A program made the translations under genes and the position numbers. This document shows, piece after piece, positions 57,632 to 64,000 of a DNA stretch of 64,000 bases. Source of the stretch: Umezawaea endophytica. GTDB lineage: Bacteria; Actinomycetota; Actinomycetes; Mycobacteriales; Pseudonocardiaceae. Positions within the stretch are counted from its first letter, which is position 1. Every line of letters starts with the position of its first letter. The stretch spans positions 111,098-175,097 of the forward strand of contig NZ_JANYMP010000023.1 in NCBI RefSeq assembly GCF_025061645.1, given 5' to 3'. The notes beneath the pieces are model-generated. The model did not search any database and had not been told where the DNA came from. It worked only from the letters and a program-made list of their open reading frames with translations.

Positions 57632-58734
57632 GTCTTGGGTACAGGAAGTTTCGCCCGGACTAGTTGGCGCGGCGGCATTCGAGAAACACGGTGTCCTGCC
57701 GGTGGTCGTGGTCGGGGCCGGTCGGTCTGGCCGCCGCGGCGAACCTGGCCGAACGCGGCCTCCGCCCGGTGGTGCTGGAGTCGGGCGCACGGGCGGGCGC
57801 CGCGGTGCGGCGGTGGCACCACGTCCGGCTGTTCTCGGCGTGGCCCGAGCTGGTCGACCCGGCAGGCGTCCGACTGCCGGAGCCGACCGGTTGGCGGCGT
57901 CCTGGCGACAGGTTCCCGACCGGCGCGGAGTGGGCGCGGGAGTACCTGGAGCCGTTGGCCGACGCCCTGGGCGACCGGGTGCGGTTCCGCGCGCGGGTGG
58001 TCGGCGTCGCCCGGCGCGGACATGACCGGACCGTGGACTCCGGACGTGACACCGAACCGCTGACCGTGCACGTCCTGCACGACGACGGCACGGAGGAGCG
58101 CGTCACCGCCCGAGCGGTCGTCGACGCGTCCGGCACGTGGGGCGACCCCAACCCGCTCGGCGGCGACGGCCTGCCCGCGGTCGGCGAGCCATCTCCTACC
58201 GCGTCCCGGACCTGCTGGACCCCGTCGTCGCCGCTCGGTACGCGGGCAAGCGCGTCGCCGTCGCGGGCAGCGGCCACTCGGCGTTGACCGCACTGGTGGC
58301 GCTGACCGGACTCGCGGGCACCGAGGTCATATGGCTGCTGCGCCGCGGCGACGCTTTCGGCGGCGGGGACGCCGACCAGCTCCCCGCGCGCGGCGCCCTG
58401 GGCCTGCGCGCCCGGCAGGCCGCGCGGGCCGGGCGAGTCGAGGTGGTCACCGGGTTCCGCACGGCCGCCGTCGAGGCCGCGGACGGCCGGATCGTGCTGG
58501 TGTCGTCGGACGGGCACCGCTTGGCGCCCGTGGACGAGGTGGTCGCGCTGACCGGGTCCCGCCCGGACCTGACCTGGCTGTCGGAACTGCGCCTGGACCT
58601 GGACCCGGTGCTCCAGGCACCGACGGTCGGCTTCGCGGGTCGAGCTGACGCTGCCCGTGACCGGCGTGTACGGCGGCGCGGGCGTCTTCGACGCGCCTAC
58701 GGTGACCAGCGGCGGCTGCTGCGCCCCACTGACC
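57630..58734 (+). pseudogene. Decayed ArsO-like FAD/NAD(P) flavoprotein
   Basis: A flavoprotein of the type found beside arsenic genes (ArsO-like), broken by at least three lesions. Start ATG 57630; LPVVVVGAG is then out of frame with PVGLAAAANLAERGLRPVVL because about 5 bp of the GAGPVG motif are missing (near 57718). A second break near 58185 separates GDGLPAVGE from ISYRVPDLLDP (frames 57664 and 58137). Near 58637 the sequence jumps from QAPTVGFAG to VELTLPVTGVY, losing roughly 65 codons that normally lie before the C-terminal tail. The tail GGCCAP runs in frame into ArsC. Not functional as written; sequencing error could explain one lesion but not all. Confidence 0.75.
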
Positions 58735-59133
58735 TCGACGAGGGAACCCCGAGTCCTCTTCGTCTGCGTCCACAACGCGGGCCGCTCCCAAATGGCCGCC
58801 GCACTGCTCCACCACCACGCGGCCGGCCGCTTGACAGTCCGCTCAGCAGGCTCAACCCCAGCCAACACCCTCAACCCGGCCGTGGTCGAGTCCATGGCCG
58901 AACTGGGCCTGGACCTGACCGGCGAACACCCCAAACCCCTGACCACCGATGCCGTCGAAGCCGCCGACGTCGTGATCGCCATGGGCTGCGGCGACACCTG
59001 CCACGTGTACCCCGGCAAGCACTACCTCGACTGGGACCTGGAAGACCCCGCCGGTCAGGGCGTCGACGCCGTGCGGTTGATCCGGGACGACATCGATAGG
59101 CGCGTGCGTGCGCTGCTGGCGGAACTGCTTTAG
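58657..59133 (+). CDS. arsC: Arsenate reductase (LMW phosphatase-like, ArsC)
   Basis: About 158 aa if read from GTG 58657; the conserved part begins at PRVLFVCVHNAGRSQMAAAL. The CX5R loop CVHNAGR binds arsenate; a second and third Cys lie in MGCGDTCHVYPG, and DWDLEDPAG holds the Asp-Pro loop. Reduces arsenate to arsenite, with thioredoxin or mycothiol as likely reductant. The first 30 residues are the leftover flavoprotein tail, so the true start is unclear. No arsenite exporter or ArsR is nearby. Confidence 0.82.
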   Translation: MTGVYGGAGVFDAPTVTSGGCCAPLTSTREPRVLFVCVHNAGRSQMAAALLHHHAAGRLTVRSAGSTPANTLNPAVVESMAELGLDLTGEHPKPLTTDAVEAADVVIAMGCGDTCHVYPGKHYLDWDLEDPAGQGVDAVRLIRDDIDRRVRALLAELL

Positions 59134-59414
59134 GGCTACGCGGCAGGCTTAGTCCCGGAGTTCATCGTGCAGCGCTTGGGGCGTAAGCGAGTAGGCGATC
59201 TACCTGCACTTATGCCAATCAGCACCGAGCAACTTGCAACTCTGTCCCGCGCCCGTCCCGGAGCTTGACCTCTACAACGAGGAAGCCGTTGAGCTGACGT
59301 GCGCTGGACTCCAGGCATCACTGGCGCACTTTCCTATAGCAAACCCGCTGGTCAAGTGCCATGACATGTCGAAAAATCTCGCATATCGACGGAATTATGG
59401 CTAGAATTTTGCCT
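59134..59414 (+). other. Gene-fragment-like stretch before the TA locus
   Basis: No complete gene. Two short readable pieces in different frames look gene-like (RKRVGDLPALMPISTEQLA from 59190; DLYNEEAVELTCAGLQASLA from 59271), as if a gene had decayed. GC falls here. A TAGAAT -10-like hexamer at 59402-59407 sits 8 nt before the antitoxin ATG, so that mRNA may be nearly leaderless. Confidence 0.35.
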
Positions 59415-59702
59415 ATGACCACCCGAATCTCGCTAGCCGCAGCACGCAACCAGCTCTCCGACCTTGTGACCCAGGTGGAAAGCAGTCATGAACGGATCAT
59501 CCTGACCAAGCATGGAGTCGATGCTGCAGTGCTCATGGCACCTGCAGAACTGGAGGGCCTGGAGGAGACGATCGAGATTTTGTCGCGAGGCGACTCTCAC
59601 AGCGAGGTCCTTAACGCAATCCGCCAAGCAGAGGAAGATCTGGCAGCGGGCAAGATCGCCAGCCTGGACGACCTCATCACGTCCCTCAAGCAGCGCACCT
59701 GA
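59415..59702 (+). CDS. Phd/YefM-family antitoxin
   Basis: 95 aa. Typical N-terminal DNA-binding domain: MTTRISLAAARNQLSDLVTQ, then RIILTKHGVDAAVLMAPAEL, with a C-terminal acidic helix (RQAEEDLAAGKIASLDDLIT) that would neutralise a toxin. The longer frame upstream lacks a match. Lower GC than surroundings. The downstream palindrome (59710) and two RelE-type toxin genes complete the locus. Confidence 0.88.
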   Translation: MTTRISLAAARNQLSDLVTQVESSHERIILTKHGVDAAVLMAPAELEGLEETIEILSRGDSHSEVLNAIRQAEEDLAAGKIASLDDLITSLKQRT

Positions 59703-59709
59703 CCGTCAT

Positions 59710-59729
59710 GTGTACATAGGTATGTACAC
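59710..59729 (+). promoter_or_regulatory. TA-locus operator palindrome
   Basis: GTGTACATAGGTATGTACAC, perfect 9-bp arms with a 2-nt centre, 7 nt after the antitoxin stop and 75 nt before the toxin. The position suggests separate control of toxin transcription by the Phd-type protein. Confidence 0.6.
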
Positions 59730-59804
59730 GGTGACGCCCTCTCTTGCGCCTGTTGCTTGTGCCACTAGCGCTGGCGGGGCATCTGACGCTACAGTGAGCG
59801 CATC

Positions 59805-60092
59805 ATGACGAAACTCAACCATGACGCCTCTCCTTCCGCTTACGGCGTGCGCATGTCTGAGCAAGCAGAAAAGGGTCTCAAGCAGTTGCGTCCAGAGCGA
59901 CTTGCAGACACGGCAATGAGTTTCATCTGGAACGATCTTCCCAGCGATCCGACCGAGTACGGCGACTATGGGCGCAAGCTCCATGGCGCCCTTACAGGCA
60001 AGTACTCGGCCAAGCGCAAGAAGTTCAGAATTGTCTACCGAATTACCAGCAACCCCGACATGATCGAAATTCTTGAAATTCACCCAAGGTGA
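59805..60092 (+). CDS. RelE/ParE-family toxin 1
   Basis: 95 aa. RelE-like pattern: YGVRMSEQAEKGLKQLRPE, then LHGALTGKYSAKRKKFRIVY, RITSNPDMIEILEIHPR, the strand-turn-strand with basic residues (K, R and the RIVYRI core) where mRNA interferases carry catalytic Arg/Lys. An mRNA-cleaving role on the ribosome is inferred. The gene is 102 nt from the antitoxin rather than overlapping it. Confidence 0.8.
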   Translation: MTKLNHDASPSAYGVRMSEQAEKGLKQLRPERLADTAMSFIWNDLPSDPTEYGDYGRKLHGALTGKYSAKRKKFRIVYRITSNPDMIEILEIHPR

Positions 60093-60140
60093 TCGCCATG
60101 ATCCACTCAAGGCTATGCTGAACAGGAAGGATTGCGCGAA

Positions 60141-60380
60141 GTGATCTACCAGGTTCGGCTCGCCCCAGAGGCCATGGCAAGGCTTAGTCGATTGCCTGCC
60201 CGCGTTGCCACTCCGGTTGCTAATTTTATTCGCGAAAAACTCGGAAAATATCCAGAAACGATCGGCGTGCCACTTAGCGGCAGACTCAAGGGGCACCTCG
60301 TCGTTAAGCGCGAGCAATATCGAATCATTTATACTGTTGACCCCGTAGAAGCTACGGTCGATATTTTGGAGATTATTTAG
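60141..60380 (+). CDS. RelE/ParE-family toxin 2
   Basis: 79 aa. A second RelE-like protein: VIYQVRLAPEAMARLSRLPA, LSGRLKGHLVVKREQYRIIY, TVDPVEATVDILEII. It lacks its own antitoxin gene within the 48-nt gap. GTG at 60141 chosen (AGGAAGG 11 nt before it); TTG at 60132 is possible. Either a second toxin of the same locus or a remnant of a neighbouring one. Confidence 0.75.
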   Translation: MIYQVRLAPEAMARLSRLPARVATPVANFIREKLGKYPETIGVPLSGRLKGHLVVKREQYRIIYTVDPVEATVDILEII

Positions 60381-60979
60381 GGTTCGCGACCTTTGGCATT
60401 CTCACTGCTGAGAGGTCCATATCTGCCACCCTCGATACTTGCCGATCGTAGGTACTCAGCAGAGGGCTTCGCACCATCTCGTCGACCTGGCCCCGCCCCA
60501 ACCGCGCGGGTCAAGGGGGCTCATCCAGTCGCGCCGGATCGCTGAGCTGGGTCTGCCCCCTTGACGCGTGTGGTTGCCCTCGTGGAGGTCGACGAGATGG
60601 CGCGATCCCCGGTCCCACCACCGAACGCGAACTGCCGACGGCTTCGACCATCTCGGAGACCTGCCGTCCGGCGAGGACACGTCCTTCTGCGTCTGCGGAC
60701 CCTGTGGGGCTGGTCGGCCGCTGTCCCGTCCGGCCGGGTTAGGCCCTGCCTCTCCGTCGCCGGGCGCGGGTGGGTGGCCGAAGGCAGGGCCCCGCCCGCT
60801 TGCCCGAGCGACACAGGAACGGGGCCGTGAAGACCCTGCCGGACAGGATCAGCAGAGTGCGGCCGAGCGGCCCTATAGGGGCCGCCTTGAACAAGTAGAG
60901 AAAGTCCTTACAAGGTCCGCCCGAGCACGATCGGTCAGGCTGGACGGCACACCACGATGACCTCGCCGGGGGCCTGTTC

Positions 60980-61005
60980 TGTCCCGTGACTGTCCCGTAA
61001 AGCCC
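60980..61005 (+). repeat. Direct repeat TGTYCCGTG-N2-TGTYCCGTA, copy 1
   Basis: CTGTCCCGTGA followed by CTGTCCCGTAA, then AGCCCG. A related copy is at 61231-61257 (TGTTCCGTGCATGTTCCGTA then GCCCCG). The internal 11-bp tandem and the outer pair are both visible. Possibly old integrase-end or attachment-site sequence; speculative. Confidence 0.4.
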
Positions 61006-61230
61006 GACAATCACTGCCTTCTGGTGCCAGACAGTGACGGACTCCTGGTGACACTCGATCTCTGACCTTCGCTGGTAGGAGGCACTTTCAGGCCCGTCAC
61101 CAGCACTTTAGCGCATCTACGGAGAGTGACGAATCAGCCCCTCAGTTCCATCGTGCGGAACTGAGTCTCTCAGCAGAGAATGCCACTGAACTGCGCCTTT
61201 GACTTCAAGTGGCTACTTGAAGATGGCTTT

Positions 61231-61257
61231 TGTTCCGTGCATGTTCCGTAGCCCCGC
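61231..61257 (+). repeat. Direct repeat TGTYCCGTG-N2-TGTYCCGTA, copy 2
   Basis: TGTTCCGTGCATGTTCCGTA followed by GCCCCG; compare 60980-61005. It lies about 195 bp before the trypco2 gene. Confidence 0.4.
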
Positions 61258-61451
61258 CAAGATCTTCGAGGGCAAGCCTGTGGGCTGGTCGACGCCGCCA
61301 AGGCGTTGAGCTGTTCACGGGTGCGGCAGCCGAGCGCCCCTGGCCACCGATCGGGTCGACCTGGGTGCGCTCGTCCCGTCTACCGATCGTCACGGGAGTT
61401 GCCCTCAACTGGTCGCTGTAGCGGTATCGGTCCACCGCGCGACAGTTGGGT

Positions 61452-61781
61452 ATGGAGATCGAGTTGGCGGACGCGGTGGCTGCGGTGCGGAACGAGTTGC
61501 TGGAAGCCGTGACCTATGGGCTGGGGCAGGAGATCGGGTTCGTGGTGGGGCCGATCGAGTTGGAGTTCGCGGTGGAGTTGAAAGCTGACGTAAAGGTCGC
61601 GGGGAAGTTCAAGGCGTGGGTGGTGTCCGCCGATGTGGGGGCTGGTGTCTCGCGAGGCACGACGCACAAGGTGAAGGTGTCGCTGACGCCGAAGGACAAG
61701 AGCGGCGGGGACCTGCGGGTACATGGTTCAGCGCCTCGGGCGGCGGGGCCTGGTGATGTGTCCGGTCGTATCCAGCCGTGA
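61452..61781 (+). CDS. Trypco2-domain protein
   Basis: 109 aa. MEIELADAVAAVRNELLEAV followed by IGFVVGPIELEFAVELKADV and KAWVVSADVGAGVSRG, THKVKVSLTPK match the trypco2 (trypsin-co-occurring) domain, a small beta-rich domain with an N-terminal helix that is known from conflict-system predictions next to trypsin-like NTPase proteins. Length about 85 residues plus a Gly/Arg tail. ATG at 61452; a TTG two codons upstream (61446) is possible. 32 nt before the protease gene, so one operon. Confidence 0.8.
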   Translation: MEIELADAVAAVRNELLEAVTYGLGQEIGFVVGPIELEFAVELKADVKVAGKFKAWVVSADVGAGVSRGTTHKVKVSLTPKDKSGGDLRVHGSAPRAAGPGDVSGRIQP

Positions 61782-61813
61782 TCTGACCGACTGATCAGGG
61801 GCCGGAGGCCGAG

Positions 61814-64000
61814 GTGCAGAGGGATCGGGTAGTCGGGGTCGCCGCCGTTGGACGTCCAGGCTCGGGATACGTGGTCGGCCCACACTTGGTTCTCACATCG
61901 GCCCATGTGGTCGGTGCGCTGGACTCGACGGTAGAAGTGTTCTTCCCCGGCCGTTCCGGCTTGTTCACGGGAACTGTCGTGTGGTGTGGAACACCTGATG
62001 GTGTCGATGACGCGGCCCTGGTACGCGTCCACACCTCCCCGGAGTGGGTGCCGCCGCGCAGTCGACCCGTCGCGTGGGGGCAATTGGTGACCACCAGGAC
62101 GGGAATCCCGTGTGAAACGTGGGGTGTACCGGACAAGGACCAGCGCCCCGGTGCCGCAGTGGAGACCGCGCATCCTTCGGGAAAGCTCAATCCCGGTGAT
62201 CGAGAAGTGGCCAACCGGTATGTGATGGCGGTGGACGGGCACCCGCCGACGCCCTTGAAGGACGGCCGCTCGCCGTGGGGCGGGTTGTCAGGTGGGGCGT
62301 TGTTCTGCGGTGACCTTCTAACAGGGGTGATCACGGCGGATGAAGAGTATGGCGGGCACTCGCGGTTGGTGGTGGTGCCGACGTATGCGCTACACCAGGC
62401 AGAGGGATTCCGGGATGTGCTGGCCGAGCACACCGATAGCCAGACCATGGTGCTGGCACCAGTGGAGTTCCAGTCGTTGACAGAGGCTCCCTCTGCGGTC
62501 CTGCTCGGTGAGTTGCCGTCCCCCGGTTGGTTGCTGGTCGCGGGGTTGAAGGTGGTGCCGTTCCGTGGTCGTTCGGAACTGTTGGCCGAGCTGAACGACT
62601 GGGCAGGGACCGACGGTGCTGGAGTGTTTTTGCTGCATGGATCGGGTGGACAGGGCAAGACGCGACTGGCCCATCAGGTAGTCGACGAACTGGTTGACCA
62701 TAGGTGGGCGGCGGTGTGGTTGGACCCGCACCGCACGGAGGCGGAGTTGGAGGTGTTGTCCGATTCTGCAACGCCGACAGTGGTGGTCGTGGACTACGCC
62801 GAGACTCGAACACCCCAGGTCAAGGCAATGCTTCGAATGTGCGTGCGGCACGGTGGTGCAGTGCCGATGAAGGTGCTCCTGTTGGCCCGAACCGCCGGGG
62901 AGTGGTGGGAACGGTTGGGCTCGTCGTCGGATGCGGCGTCGATGTTGTTGGCACGTGCGGGTGTCCGGCTGCTGGAGGAGTTGGAGCCCGAGGCCAAGGG
63001 ACGGGCGGTTGCCTACCGGGAAGCGGTGCGGGGGTTCGCGGGTGCGTTGCCGAAGGTGAACGGACAAGCTGGGTACCCCTGGACAGTGATCGCATCCGGT
63101 CTCCCGGACCCGGCACCGACCCGACTGGGGTTAGAGGGTGCGCTGACACTGCACATGACTGCATTGGCGGACCTGCTGGACTCTGCGGCTGCGCCTTTTC
63201 AGGAAACAGCCACGGTGCGCGTGGCGGCAGGCGGCGCGCCCGAGGAGGTGGAGGATCGCCTTCTCCGTCATGAGCAGCGGTATTGGCAAACCGCGGCCGA
63301 GACGCGGACCCCGTCTGTGGTGTTCGAGCAGTCGACGTTGCACGACGTGATGGCCGCTGTAGCTCTGCTCGGGGCGGATAGCAGGGACACGGCCGATGAC
63401 TTGTTGCGGAGGATCGAGGGCCTAGAGGATCAGCCTCGGGACCGCCGGAATTCGGTGTTGAAGTGGGTTGCCAGTCTGTATCCGGCATTGGGGGACATTC
63501 CGTTCGGTTCGATCCAGCCGGATCGATTGGCGGAGCGTTTCGTGGGCCGTCACGTGCGGCAGCGTCCGGGAATGGTGGATCGTCTTATCGTGGGGATCGA
63601 CGGAACACGGTTGGAGCGGTTGCTGACTGTTTACTGCCGTGCGGCGTCGCATCGGGTATTCGGTGGTGTGCTGGATGACGGGTTGACGTCGTTGTGTGCG
63701 CGGCATGTTTCGGAGCTGGGTCCAGTGGCGATCGAGGTAGCTACCCAGGTGGAGTCACCGCGGCCGTTGATGCAGGCGTTGGAACTCATCGGTGATGACA
63801 ATGCCACCGATCTCGCGACCCTCATGCTGCTGGCTGATCATTTGCCGCTGTCGAGTCATCGTCTTGCGGAGTGGGCGGCGCGAATTGGGGAACGTCTGGT
63901 TCACGAACATCGTGAATTGGCCGAGGCACGACCCGACGCGTTCCTCCCCGACCTCGCCACCAGCCTCAACAACCAGTCCAACCGGTTGGCCAACCTCGGA
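61814..64000 (+). CDS. Trypsin-like protease-NTPase-TPR protein (3' end outside window)
   Basis: At least 729 codons, open to the window edge. GTG at 61814 is preceded by GGAGG. Residues about 1-200 are a trypsin-like domain: TSAHVVG (His 31), DDAALVRV (Asp 65/66), GGLSGGALF (Ser 159), so the triad looks complete; no signal peptide. Residues about 255-450 form a P-loop NTPase: HGSGGQGKTRLAHQ (Walker A, about 276) and TVVVVDYAETR (Walker B, about 327). A helical region follows, and the end LPDLATSLNNQSNRLANLG begins a TPR array. This layout fits predicted NTP-dependent conflict or regulated-proteolysis systems of actinobacteria. Confidence 0.85.
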   Translation, partial: MQRDRVVGVAAVGRPGSGYVVGPHLVLTSAHVVGALDSTVEVFFPGRSGLFTGTVVWCGTPDGVDDAALVRVHTSPEWVPPRSRPVAWGQLVTTRTGIPCETWGVPDKDQRPGAAVETAHPSGKLNPGDREVANRYVMAVDGHPPTPLKDGRSPWGGLSGGALFCGDLLTGVITADEEYGGHSRLVVVPTYALHQAEGFRDVLAEHTDSQTMVLAPVEFQSLTEAPSAVLLGELPSPGWLLVAGLKVVPFRGRSELLAELNDWAGTDGAGVFLLHGSGGQGKTRLAHQVVDELVDHRWAAVWLDPHRTEAELEVLSDSATPTVVVVDYAETRTPQVKAMLRMCVRHGGAVPMKVLLLARTAGEWWERLGSSSDAASMLLARAGVRLLEELEPEAKGRAVAYREAVRGFAGALPKVNGQAGYPWTVIASGLPDPAPTRLGLEGALTLHMTALADLLDSAAAPFQETATVRVAAGGAPEEVEDRLLRHEQRYWQTAAETRTPSVVFEQSTLHDVMAAVALLGADSRDTADDLLRRIEGLEDQPRDRRNSVLKWVASLYPALGDIPFGSIQPDRLAERFVGRHVRQRPGMVDRLIVGIDGTRLERLLTVYCRAASHRVFGGVLDDGLTSLCARHVSELGPVAIEVATQVESPRPLMQALELIGDDNATDLATLMLLADHLPLSSHRLAEWAARIGERLVHEHRELAEARPDAFLPDLATSLNNQSNRLANLG

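Larger units (their letters stand above)
60381..61451. other. Gene-free accessory spacer rich in palindromes
   Basis: About 1.07 kb without a supportable gene. It holds inverted repeats GTCAAGGGGGC/GCCCCCTTGAC (60510-60565), GGCCCTGCCT/AGGCAGGGCC (60742-60791), GCGGCCC/GGGCCGC (60872-60890), CTCAGTTCC/GGAACTGAG (61141-61165) and CTTCAAGT/ACTTGAAG (61203-61222), plus a pair of TGTYCCGT direct repeats. This mix is typical of accessory-element boundaries. Confidence 0.55.

Noticed and set aside
59134..59414. A transposase remnant
   Set aside because: The readable fragments show no DDE or other transposase motif, and no terminal inverted repeats bracket them.

Overview
The window is high-GC (about 70%) chromosomal DNA of an actinomycete, most likely a filamentous member of the Pseudonocardiales (Saccharothrix/Lentzea/Actinosynnema-like). 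This rests on gene order and protein sequence: rpsL-rpsG-fusA-tuf-S10 operon, a TTG-started rpoB, an mce operon with MceG, the thrT-metT-rpmG-hadAB and trpT-secE-nusG-rplK-rplA order known from Mycobacterium tuberculosis, and frequent GTG starts with GTGA/ATGA couplings. Species cannot be named from the sequence alone.

Layout. 1-9.6 kb (minus strand): the end of the S10 ribosomal operon (rplP fragment to rpsJ), then tuf, fusA, rpsG and rpsL with a recognisable str promoter. 9.7-16.6 kb: a variable insert with a DMT permease, a G/T-skewed gene-poor stretch with repeats, an APH-like kinase, a zinc-ribbon protein, two small HTH-plus-partner pairs, a proline iminopeptidase and a nucleotidyltransferase-fold protein. 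16.7-24.2 kb: rpoC and rpoB (minus). 24.7-36.0 kb: one complete, translationally coupled mce operon (mceG-yrbEA-yrbEB-mceABCDEF-two Mce-associated proteins), encoding a Mce-type lipid importer. It lies between rpoB and rplJL, where M. tuberculosis keeps only the orphan mceG/mkl. 36.0-36.9 kb: a gene-free spacer with repeats. 36.9-45.5 kb: rplL, rplJ, a membrane protein, rplA, rplK, nusG, secE, tRNA-Trp, an aminotransferase, a DUF4190/MmpS-like protein, hadB, hadA, rpmG, tRNA-Met, tRNA-Thr.

45.5-57.6 kb: a membrane GAF-GGDEF(degenerate)-EAL protein, PhzF-like isomerase, small hypotheticals, a LexA-boxed tautomerase unit, tRNA-Tyr, YajQ-like protein, RmlA, HtpX, an isolated nuoB-nuoC-nuoI trio divergent from a LysR-type regulator, and an ABA4-like membrane pair. 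57.6-64.0 kb is accessory DNA, with lower GC around the toxin-antitoxin genes: a decayed ArsO-like flavoprotein running into ArsC, a Phd/YefM antitoxin with two RelE-type toxins, a kilobase of palindrome-rich noncoding DNA, and a trypco2 protein followed by a trypsin-NTPase protein that enters TPR-like sequence as the window ends. That last pair resembles the computationally predicted NTP-dependent conflict systems of multicellular bacteria and is the most interesting system here.

Two further themes recur. A promoter-like module (TTGTCRGAC, 8 bp, TAGCGT, then a G-rich hairpin) occurs three times and resembles the RecA-independent (PafBC-type) DNA-damage promoter; a separate LexA box precedes the tautomerase. 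Two G/T-skewed spacers (10.4-12.3 kb and 36.06-36.9 kb) carry all three modules, large palindromes, tandem repeats and G-quadruplex-like runs.
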